Of a stretch of 5,091 nt of DNA, positions 1 through 5,091 are shown piece by piece. The position numbers and the translations under genes are program-made. The stretch covers positions 1 through 5,091 of the forward strand of contig CALFWJ010000059.1 in the NCBI GenBank assembly GCA_937928525.1, read 5' to 3'. The notes beneath the pieces were generated by a model. That model did not search any database, had not been told where the DNA came from, and worked only from the letters and a program-made list of their open reading frames with translations. Origin of the DNA: an uncultured Alphaproteobacteria bacterium (GTDB lineage Bacteria; Pseudomonadota; Alphaproteobacteria; UBA2136; UBA6156). Position 1 is the first letter of the stretch. Each line of letters begins with the position of its first letter.

Positions 1-78
1 AATCAATAAAAATAAAGATAAAATCCAAAAGTAAATAATACGGCCATAAGCCAAAGACGGTGAAGAAGTCAAAGTCAT
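1..78 (-). CDS. N-terminal fragment of a membrane protein (runs off the left edge)
   Basis: Only the first 26 codons are inside the window, read leftward from ATG at 78-76 with no stop. The peptide begins MTLTSSPSLAYGRIIYF and continues as a strongly hydrophobic stretch from about residue 14 to the edge, which looks like an uncleaved signal anchor or first membrane helix. The start is well supported: AAAGGA lies six bases upstream, and a near-consensus promoter (122-149) lies behind it with an inferred leader of about 37 bases. I do not recognise the family from so little sequence. In flagellar clusters of alphaproteobacteria, DUF6468 genes can be followed by a short protein with an N-terminal membrane anchor (MotE-like). 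That is a possible identity by context only, and the terminator between the two genes argues against a shared operon. Confidence 0.7.
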   Translation of the reverse strand, partial: MTLTSSPSLAYGRIIYFWILSLFLLI

Positions 79-84
79 AACAGT

Positions 85-90
85 TCCTTT
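85..90 (-). promoter_or_regulatory. Shine-Dalgarno site of the left-edge gene
   Basis: On the minus strand this reads AAAGGA, six bases before the ATG at 78-76. It fixes that start codon. It is the only clear Shine-Dalgarno sequence I could find for any gene in the window. Confidence 0.7.
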
Positions 91-121
91 AAAAGAGAAA
101 ACGAAAAACAGATTTGTATTC

Positions 122-149
122 AGTATAGATAAAGCTTAAAAAATGTCAA
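122..149 (-). promoter_or_regulatory. Sigma-70-type promoter of the left-edge gene
   Basis: On the minus strand, a perfect -35 box TTGACA (144-149) and a -10 box TATACT (122-127, five of six consensus bases) are separated by 16 bases. Transcription would start near 115 and give a leader of about 37 bases before the ATG at 78. This is the best promoter in the window. Its -35 box overlaps the U-tract of the terminator of the preceding gene, so the two transcription units abut with no spare DNA. Function is inferred from consensus match only. Confidence 0.7.
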
Positions 150-178
150 ATAAAAAACCCGCGCCTCAGCACGGGTTT
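148..178 (-). terminator. Intrinsic terminator of the DUF6468-like gene
   Basis: On the minus strand a 10-bp stem (169-178 with 155-164) closes a four-base TGAG loop. All pairs are Watson-Crick except one G-U wobble, which becomes a C-A mismatch if read on the plus strand. The stem is followed on the minus strand by TTTATTT (154-148), after three stem Ts. The wobble and the U-tract both show that it works leftward. It begins 18 bases after the stop codon at 197-199 and fits as the end of that gene's transcript. Confidence 0.85.
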
Positions 179-196
179 ATCAAAAGCAGAAAACCA

Positions 197-886
197 CTAC
201 TTCAAAATCTCCGCCAAACTATCGCGCAAGCTCTGTTCGGCACTGCTTTGTTTGTTGCGTGCCGCCATTTCACTCCGCGACATCGATTCGGTTGCATAAC
301 TTGGGGTACCGTCATCATTCAAGGCAGAGCGAGGGCGCATGCTCTCCATTTTTAAGGCAGGTTCATCATTTTGTTTTTGGGGCGCTGGCGGCACAGATGG
401 CGAAGAAGACGCCGTTTGCGAAACACTCCCCAACGACGCAGAGGCAGAGTAAGCCTGCTGCTGAACACTCTGCGGTTTAGTCACAACCTTGGTTGCGGCG
501 GGGGCGGGGGCAATAGGGGCTTGGGTTGCGCTCATTTCAATAGTGGCGGCATCGGGTGTCGCTGTTTTAAGTTGAGTAAGCGTTACCTCCGCCTTGTCCA
601 TCGCCTTCTCAGTACGGTTAATCATATAGTCAATTTCATCAATAGCTTTGCGGGCCGCATTTATTTTTTCATCAATGCTAGGCAGTTGTTCTTTAGCGAA
701 TTTATCAAGTTCCTGCATTTCAGTGCGGGCGCCCATTAAAGTTTTAGTGAACTTCTCTTCCATCATGGGCATTTGGTTCGCGGCACTTTTAAGTTGACCA
801 AGACGCAAATGTAACCACGTTAATAGGCCACCAATAGCGGTCATCATCACCACCGCAAAAATAGAAAAGAAGAGAGAGAAATCCAT
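197..886 (-). CDS. Membrane-anchored coiled-coil protein, DUF6468-like (possibly flagellum-associated)
   Basis: A 229-residue protein from ATG at 886-884; a TTG at 898-896 would add four residues. Neither start has a Shine-Dalgarno sequence, and ATG is chosen because family members typically begin right at the hydrophobic helix. Residues 3-26 form one membrane segment. Residues 28-108 are charged, helical and coiled-coil-like, with a block around 82-100 (DEIDYMINRTEKAMDKAE). Residues 110-172 are a low-complexity Ala/Pro/Ser/Gln linker, and a short charged helix ends the protein. This order resembles DUF6468 proteins of alphaproteobacteria, usually encoded beside fliM; the Caulobacter flagellar-positioning protein PflI is, from memory, of this type. 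The expected topology is a short N-terminal anchor with a cytoplasmic coiled coil. No flagellar gene is visible here, so a motility role is inferred from family resemblance only. The gene is real: it is long, has a biased composition and ends at a strong terminator. Confidence 0.65.
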   Translation of the reverse strand: MDFSLFFSIFAVVMMTAIGGLLTWLHLRLGQLKSAANQMPMMEEKFTKTLMGARTEMQELDKFAKEQLPSIDEKINAARKAIDEIDYMINRTEKAMDKAEVTLTQLKTATPDAATIEMSATQAPIAPAPAATKVVTKPQSVQQQAYSASASLGSVSQTASSSPSVPPAPQKQNDEPALKMESMRPRSALNDDGTPSYATESMSRSEMAARNKQSSAEQSLRDSLAEILK

Positions 887-932
887 CAGAAAAATCAATA
901 AGTTGTTTTATTCAAATACGTTCATTAAAAAA

Positions 933-961
933 AGTATGCACCAAACCCTCAACGCATGCAA
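933..961 (-). promoter_or_regulatory. Weak candidate promoter of the DUF6468-like gene
   Basis: On the minus strand, TTGCAT (956-961) and CATACT (933-938) are spaced by 17 bases. The matches are only three of six at -35 and four of six at -10. The position is sensible, just past the rpsU terminator and about 47 bases before the ATG at 886. The gene needs some promoter here because the rpsU terminator should separate the two units, but this particular pair is only the best I can see. Confidence 0.3.
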
Positions 962-971
962 CAAAAAGCGC

Positions 972-998
972 AATAAAAAGGGCGCCAACAGCGCCCTT
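972..998 (-). terminator. Intrinsic terminator of rpsU
   Basis: A perfect 8-bp stem, AAGGGCGC (978-985) with GCGCCCTT (991-998), closes a five-base loop. On the minus strand the stem runs into TTTATT (977-972), giving five consecutive Ts counting the two at the stem base. On the plus strand the bases after the stem are mixed A and T, so leftward action is favoured. It starts 18 bases after the rpsU stop codon. Confidence 0.88.
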
Positions 999-1016
999 AA
1001 TAATAATAAATAGCTC

Positions 1017-1256
1017 TTATAGGTTGACCTTACGGCGCCATTCAGCCTTACGGACCCGACGCACAGATTCCTTCGCATCACGCGCACGCTCTTCAAATGG
1101 CTTTTCGTGGTAACGACGCTGACGCACTTCACGGAAGATGCCTTCACGGTTCATTACTTTCTTCAAACGGCGTAGGGCTTGCTCTACATCATTATCCCGA
1201 ACGTCTACGCTTACGAATGAATTGTCCATATTTTGTAAAGTTAATCCTGTGTTCAT
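1017..1256 (-). CDS. rpsU: 30S ribosomal protein S21
   Basis: A 79-residue basic protein. S21 is a small-subunit protein that sits near the 3' end of 16S rRNA and helps translation initiation. The family signature is clear: VRDNDVEQALRRLKK (19-33), then NREGIFREVRQRRYHEKP (36-53), then an Arg/Lys-rich helix to the end. From the ATG at 1256 the protein carries about nine residues more than usual before the conserved core. An internal ATG at 1229-1227 (Met10) would give 70 residues, closer to the normal 65-71. Neither start has a Shine-Dalgarno sequence at normal spacing, so the start is uncertain. It has its own terminator (972-998) and a plausible promoter (1300-1328), so it is probably monocistronic. 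The family call is secure. Confidence 0.95.
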   Translation of the reverse strand: MNTGLTLQNMDNSFVSVDVRDNDVEQALRRLKKVMNREGIFREVRQRRYHEKPFEERARDAKESVRRVRKAEWRRKVNL

Positions 1257-1299
1257 TTAATCATTTTTAATCTCTTTGGCGTATGTCCTTATTAAGTCG

Positions 1300-1328
1300 T
1301 ATATAAGGCATAGCTGACACCTTTTTAA
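1300..1328 (-). promoter_or_regulatory. Candidate rpsU promoter
   Basis: On the minus strand, TTAAAA (1323-1328) and TATATA (1300-1305) are 17 bases apart, each matching four of six consensus bases. The inferred start near 1292 gives a leader of about 36 bases to the ATG at 1256. The position and spacing are good, but the sequence match is only moderate. Confidence 0.4.
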
Positions 1329-1358
1329 CAAAATCCTCCCAAAGTGCAAGCCTTTTTT

Positions 1359-1377
1359 ACATTTTCCGTGACATTTT
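1359..1377. repeat. Short direct repeat ACATTTT, 12-base period
   Basis: ACATTTT occurs at 1359-1365 and again at 1371-1377, one helical turn plus a little apart, in the T-rich middle of the divergent intergenic region. The flanks are also similar T-runs. It lies about 30 bases upstream of the candidate rpsU -35 box, where an activator or an AT-rich upstream element could act. With such low-complexity sequence it may be chance. Confidence 0.35.
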
Positions 1378-1421
1378 TTACCACAGCACTCCAAAATAAT
1401 ACAAGATTGAGGGCAAAAGAA

Positions 1422-1450
1422 TAGCCAAAACCACCTTAAACCCCTATAAA
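1422..1450 (+). promoter_or_regulatory. Candidate promoter of the UbiG-like gene
   Basis: TAGCCA (1422-1427, four of six) and TATAAA (1445-1450, five of six) are separated by exactly 17 bases. The inferred start near 1457 leaves a leader of about 32 bases to the TTG at 1489. The -10 box lies within the palindrome at 1442-1455, which suggests that a bound regulator would block it. Support is consensus matching only. Confidence 0.45.
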
Positions 1451-1455
1451 TAGGG
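1442..1455. promoter_or_regulatory. Perfect 6-2-6 palindrome, possible operator
   Basis: CCCTAT and ATAGGG flank a central AA, giving a perfect inverted repeat with half-sites one helical turn apart at most. It covers the putative -10 box of the UbiG-like gene. It has no U-tract and too few GC pairs to be a terminator, and a two-base loop makes an RNA hairpin unlikely. A dimeric repressor site is the natural reading, but no cognate regulator is visible in the window. Confidence 0.45.
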
Positions 1456-1488
1456 AATATTTAGTTAAAAAACAGAAAACACAACCAC

Positions 1489-2235
1489 TTGAGCCTCAAC
1501 CCGCGCGAAATCAAACGTAAAGTAAGCCGCATCGGCAATATTTTCCGCGCGCTCACTCAGTTGCCACCCCCTAAAAGCGATGTATTTGCAGGCTACGACC
1601 GCATCCGTCAACATTACATTATCCAACAAAGCGTCGAGCATTTTAGCCGCCGGCAAGATGATCCTGCCCCGCTGCTAGACAAAACAGTTCTCGATGTCGG
1701 ATGCGGCCTCTCTGCCGTTGGCGAGTTTATGGTGCTCAGCGGCGCCGATGTTACCGCCCTCGACACCGACCCAGAAATTATTGCAGCCGCCAAACAAAAA
1801 GCCGATAAATACGGCACAGAAGTCACATTCATTGAGGGTAAAATTGAAGACCTCATTCATACAACCAGCGCCTACGATGTCATTGTTTGCCTCGATTTAT
1901 TCGAATATCTCGGTGATCTCGATAAATTCTTATGGGTGGTCAAACGCCTCCTCAAACCAGGGGGTATGCTCATCTTTTCAGCCATCAATAAAAGCCCTCT
2001 TGCGTGGGTGATGCATATCTTCCTGAGCAGTTGGGTGTATGGCCGTACGCCCCGTGGTAGCCGTAAGTTCAGCCGTTTCTATAAATCAGAAGACTTAACG
2101 CAGCTCCTCGAGGCGCAAGGTTTCGCGCAAATAACCACTCAAGGTCTAGCCTACAATACGCGCGATAAACGCTGGCATCTTAGCAAAAAAATTAGCACGC
2201 GCTATTTAGGTCAAGCTGCCCAAAAAGTAGATTAA
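1489..2235 (+). CDS. Divergent UbiG-like class I SAM-dependent methyltransferase
   Basis: A 248-residue protein, the usual UbiG length. UbiG performs the two O-methylations of ubiquinone synthesis at the inner face of the membrane. UbiG-like features are: SAM motif I LDVGCG (68-73); Asp92 after the second strand (VTALDTD); LDLFEYL (135-141); KPGG (156-159); the NKSPLAWVMHIF to RTPRGSRKF stretch (167-194), which matches the UbiG membrane-contact region and PKGTH loop; and a C-terminal GLAYNTRDKRWHLS (219-232), close to the UbiG ending. It departs from the family in three places: the N-terminal WWD motif is absent, motif I continues Leu-Ser instead of Gly-Gly, and the usual EHV is EYL. It may be a true but diverged UbiG, or a paralogue acting on another substrate, so I withhold the symbol. 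The only start available after the in-frame TAG at 1462 that keeps the N-terminus is TTG at 1489, with no Shine-Dalgarno sequence. Confidence 0.85.
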   Translation: MSLNPREIKRKVSRIGNIFRALTQLPPPKSDVFAGYDRIRQHYIIQQSVEHFSRRQDDPAPLLDKTVLDVGCGLSAVGEFMVLSGADVTALDTDPEIIAAAKQKADKYGTEVTFIEGKIEDLIHTTSAYDVIVCLDLFEYLGDLDKFLWVVKRLLKPGGMLIFSAINKSPLAWVMHIFLSSWVYGRTPRGSRKFSRFYKSEDLTQLLEAQGFAQITTQGLAYNTRDKRWHLSKKISTRYLGQAAQKVD

Positions 2236-2338
2236 ATCACGTTAAACACACATTTTTTACAGTAGCCTTTTGTAACCAGAAGGCGTAAACTTCGTAATAA
2301 TAAAACAAATAATAATAACTTTAGTCAGGTCTACTTCT

Positions 2339-5091
2339 ATGGTTGCTCCATTATCGTTGCGCACGCTGCTTAAAAACATGAAACCAAAATCGGCAGCACC
2401 ACTAGCTGAACTTCTCTACCAAGATATCCCAGCCTCAGAGCTTGGCATTATGGGGCAAGACCACACCAGCACTTTAGCCGCCAATTTAACAGCGCAACTT
2501 GCTCAGCACAAAGTAGGCGCCATGCACCTAGAGGTGTTTAATCCTGACTTTTCTAAACATTCAGCCGTTTGTCTTATCGTGCCAGACATGCCCTTTATCG
2601 TTGACACAGTCTGGATTACACTGCGCCAGCACAACCTAGGTATCCACCATTCTTTCCACCCCATTCTAGACCTCAGCAAAAAAATACCAACAGTTGCAAC
2701 AAACAACACCAAACAAGCTGTGTCACTGGTGTGGATTGAATTCGACCGCTGCAACGACGCAAAAATTATGGCCGAGCTAACCACAAGCCTTAAAAAAGCT
2801 ATGCAGCAACTTAAAGCAGTAACCAGCGACTTTACAAAAATGAATGCCAAGTGCAGCGAGGTAGAAAAAACTTTTCCCGCCGACAGTTGCCAAAATTTCC
2901 TCACATGGCTCGGGCAAAACAACTTTATTTTCCTGGGTTACCGCCACTACGACTATACCCACACGAAGTCAGATATCAGCATTAAAGTAACACCAAAATC
3001 AGGTCTGGGTATGCTACGCGACGATAAATCATCGTCAGTGGCCAAAGGTAAAAAAGTAAAAGCCACGGGCACAACTCTACAGCACTACGTTGACGATAAA
3101 ACACCCATTGTTATTTCAAAAACCCCCGACAAAGCTCAAATTCACCGCCACGCCCACATGGATTATATCGGCGTGAAAGAATTTAATAAAGCTGGAAAAC
3201 TCGTTGGCGAGCACCGCTTTATTGGTCTTTACACCAGCCGCGTTTACACGGCCCATGTGCGCAATATTCCAATTGTGAACACCAAAATTGAAAGTGTTCT
3301 GGCCGAATTTAGCAAGAATCATACGAGTGGCCATAATAAAAGTGTGCTCACCAACATCCTAGAAACCTTCCCGCGCGATGAACTTTTCCTCATCGACAAA
3401 TCTGATCTTTACCGCATCGCCACAGGCATTATGCACCTGCAAGACCGCCAACACGTCCGCACCTTCATCCGTAAAAGTGCAGCCGAAGGTGCCGTTACGG
3501 CCTTTATCTATCTGCCCATGACCCGTATGAACAGCAAAGTGCGCCGCAAAATTGAGGCCATTTTAATGGCTGCTTACGCAGGTACCTCCGCCGACTTCCG
3601 TGTCTTTATGGAAGATGCCAGCACCCACGCCCGTATTATCTATAAAATAAAAACCCCCGATCCTCTAGGCGAAAACACTAAAGTTAACGATGCCAAAGTA
3701 GCTGAAAAAATTAACCTCGCCGCCAAAGGCTGGAGCGATAATCTCCGCCATGAACTTATCCAAGCCAATGGCGAATACGATGGCCTGAGCCTCTATAACA
3801 CCTACGAACCAGCGTTTCCGCTTGCCTATCAAGAAGTTACAGCGCCCGCCATCGCCACCGACGACGTGCAAACCATGGCCATCATGCAAGAGCTGAACGA
3901 TGTTTTTGCCGTCCGCATTCACAGCAAAACAGCTAAAAACCAAGCAGCAACCGCTAATATTCGCCTCTTCCGCCGCGAAAACCCAGTGTCCCTGTCAGAA
4001 GTCATGCCGCTCTTTGCCTGTCTTGGCCTCCACGTGGCCACGCAAAACAGCCTGCCAGTTCAGCTTGCCACAGGCGCTACCATTTGGGTGCACGATTTTA
4101 ATGTGCCTCTAAAAGAAGAGCAATGCCTCGATACCAAACGCATTTCCAACCTCACATCCGCCATCAATGCGGCATGGCAAGGCAACATCGAGAACGATAA
4201 TCTTAACCAACTGGTAGTCACAGGTGGCCTCAATAAAGAAGAAGTCTTTATTCTGCGCGCCCTATCTGCCTACGCTCAGCAAGTCAGCGTTAAATATAAC
4301 AAGGCTGTTGTGCATAATACACTGGTTAAACATCCCAAAATTGCAACGCACTTAGCCCACTACTTTGTGGCACGGTTCGACAATTCACTCAGTCAAAAAG
4401 CCAGCAGCCAGCAACAAAATACTCACAAAAACGCCATAGAATCAGCGCTCAAAAATGTGAGTGTTCTCGCCGAAGACCAAATCATCCAACTCCTACTCCA
4501 AGTGGTGCAAGCGGCATTGCGCAGTAACTTTAGCAGCAAGGCCAAACACGAGCCATTGGCCATTAAACTCGACAGCAGCCAAATCAAAGACCTGCCAAAA
4601 CCGACACCCTATCGCGAGATTTTTGTCTATCACAATACCCTAGAAGGCGTGCACCTGCGCGGCGGCCCCGTTGCCCGTGGTGGCCTGCGCCACAGCGATC
4701 GCCACGCCGACTTCCGCACCGAAGTCTTAGGTCTCATGAAAGCCAAAATGACCAAAAACACCATCATCGTGCCCGTAGGCGCTAAAGGTGGCTTTGTCAT
4801 CAAAGAAACCTTTACCTCAAAATCTCGCGAAGAATACACCGCAACAGTCGAGAGCTATTACAAACAATTTATCAGCGCCCTCCTATCGCTGGCCGACAAT
4901 ATTGTTAAAGGTAAAGTTATTCACCCACTCGGAACCAAAATCTACGATACTCCAGACCCCTACTTTGTGGTCGCGGCCGACAAAGGCACAGCCACCTTCA
5001 GCGACACCGCAAACACAACAGCTATAGAGGCCCGTAACTGGAAACCAAACGAAGGCTACTGGCTTGGCGACGCCTTCGCCAGTGGCGGCTC
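2339..5091 (+). CDS. gdhB: NAD-dependent glutamate dehydrogenase, large (180-kDa) type, N-terminal 917 codons
   Basis: Oxidises glutamate to 2-oxoglutarate and ammonia with NAD in the cytoplasm, feeding amino-acid carbon into the TCA cycle. The Caulobacter homologue is called GdhZ. The frame is open from ATG 2339 to the right edge; the family is about 1,600 residues, so roughly 57% is present. An in-frame stop at 2273 and no earlier ATG fix the start, although only a weak CAGGT precedes it. In order: ACT-like segment around 64-115 (VPDMPFIVD); FLGYRHYDY around 197-205; HMDYIGVKEF (273-282) and RFIGLYTSRVY (293-303); second ACT-like segment around 374-440; third around 523-560; catalytic domain start with RGGPVARGGLRHSDR (to 788), DFRTEVLGLMKAKMTKN, VPVGAKGGF (811-819, including Lys816), ADKGTATFSD (880-889) and WLGDAFASGG (908-917). 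His785 replaces the usual Trp. It lies 103 bases after the UbiG-like gene on the same strand, with no terminator between. Confidence 0.95.
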   Translation, partial: MVAPLSLRTLLKNMKPKSAAPLAELLYQDIPASELGIMGQDHTSTLAANLTAQLAQHKVGAMHLEVFNPDFSKHSAVCLIVPDMPFIVDTVWITLRQHNLGIHHSFHPILDLSKKIPTVATNNTKQAVSLVWIEFDRCNDAKIMAELTTSLKKAMQQLKAVTSDFTKMNAKCSEVEKTFPADSCQNFLTWLGQNNFIFLGYRHYDYTHTKSDISIKVTPKSGLGMLRDDKSSSVAKGKKVKATGTTLQHYVDDKTPIVISKTPDKAQIHRHAHMDYIGVKEFNKAGKLVGEHRFIGLYTSRVYTAHVRNIPIVNTKIESVLAEFSKNHTSGHNKSVLTNILETFPRDELFLIDKSDLYRIATGIMHLQDRQHVRTFIRKSAAEGAVTAFIYLPMTRMNSKVRRKIEAILMAAYAGTSADFRVFMEDASTHARIIYKIKTPDPLGENTKVNDAKVAEKINLAAKGWSDNLRHELIQANGEYDGLSLYNTYEPAFPLAYQEVTAPAIATDDVQTMAIMQELNDVFAVRIHSKTAKNQAATANIRLFRRENPVSLSEVMPLFACLGLHVATQNSLPVQLATGATIWVHDFNVPLKEEQCLDTKRISNLTSAINAAWQGNIENDNLNQLVVTGGLNKEEVFILRALSAYAQQVSVKYNKAVVHNTLVKHPKIATHLAHYFVARFDNSLSQKASSQQQNTHKNAIESALKNVSVLAEDQIIQLLLQVVQAALRSNFSSKAKHEPLAIKLDSSQIKDLPKPTPYREIFVYHNTLEGVHLRGGPVARGGLRHSDRHADFRTEVLGLMKAKMTKNTIIVPVGAKGGFVIKETFTSKSREEYTATVESYYKQFISALLSLADNIVKGKVIHPLGTKIYDTPDPYFVVAADKGTATFSDTANTTAIEARNWKPNEGYWLGDAFASGG

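Noticed and set aside
143..739. Several plus-strand open frames (143-355, 259-480, 371-739)
   Set aside because: They lie antisense to the DUF6468-like gene, overlap one another and look like out-of-frame translation, with Arg/His/Cys-rich sequence and no recognisable domain. The minus-strand reading has a membrane helix, a coiled coil and a terminator.
908..925. Five-codon minus-strand ORF (M-N-V-F-E-stop) in the leader of the DUF6468-like gene
   Set aside because: It has no Shine-Dalgarno site and no regulatory codon pattern, and such tiny frames are expected by chance in AT-rich leaders.
908..1147. Minus-strand open frame over the rpsU 3' half
   Set aside because: It overlaps rpsU in another frame, runs through the rpsU terminator hairpin and resembles no family I know.
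1465..1860. Minus-strand frames inside the UbiG-like gene (1465-1656, 1614-1856, 1675-1860)
   Set aside because: They are shadows of a gene with clear methyltransferase motifs on the plus strand. They have no domains of their own.
2266..2283. Hairpin CCTTTTG-TAAC-CAGAAGG after the UbiG-like gene as a terminator
   Set aside because: The stem is seven pairs with one G-U wobble and is not followed by a U-tract; the T-run (2252-2257) comes before it. It is too weak to separate the UbiG-like gene from glutamate dehydrogenase.
2270..2300. TTGTAA and TAATAA as a promoter for glutamate dehydrogenase
   Set aside because: The spacer is 19 bases and the downstream sequence is simple AAT-repeat DNA in which -10-like matches arise by chance. 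A promoter may exist here, but I cannot support one.
2503..5027. Short frames on both strands inside the glutamate dehydrogenase gene
   Set aside because: The continuous plus-strand frame from 2339 carries family motifs throughout. These short frames overlap it with no recognisable content.

Overview
The window looks like an ordinary chromosomal segment of an alphaproteobacterium with moderate to low GC content. Three things support this. A DUF6468-type membrane protein is present, a family I know mainly from alphaproteobacterial flagellar clusters. The S21 protein is of the long, basic bacterial type. The large NAD-dependent glutamate dehydrogenase has motifs close to alphaproteobacterial and rickettsial members. 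I cannot name a genus.

Layout. Three genes point left. At the left edge is the first 26 codons of a membrane protein, with a near-consensus sigma-70-type promoter and a good Shine-Dalgarno site. Next is a membrane-anchored coiled-coil protein (197-886), followed by a strong intrinsic terminator whose U-tract overlaps the -35 box of the edge gene. The third is rpsU (1017-1256), with its own intrinsic terminator. A 232-base divergent intergenic region (1257-1488) holds a plausible rpsU promoter, a short direct repeat and a perfect 6-2-6 palindrome over a plausible rightward -10 box. Two genes point right: a divergent UbiG-like methyltransferase (1489-2235), then after 103 bases the N-terminal 917 codons of NAD-glutamate dehydrogenase (2339 to beyond the right edge).

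How the genes fit together. Each leftward gene appears to be a separate transcription unit, because each of the two complete ones ends in its own hairpin terminator. The methyltransferase and glutamate dehydrogenase share a strand and may be co-transcribed, as no terminator is visible between them. The roles (motility or envelope, translation, quinone or other small-molecule methylation, glutamate catabolism) do not form one obvious pathway.

I found no mobile element, CRISPR array, tRNA, or evident new defence or biosynthetic system. The points most worth checking are the degenerate UbiG-like enzyme, the Trp-to-His change in an otherwise highly conserved glutamate dehydrogenase motif, and the palindrome at the putative ubiG-like promoter.
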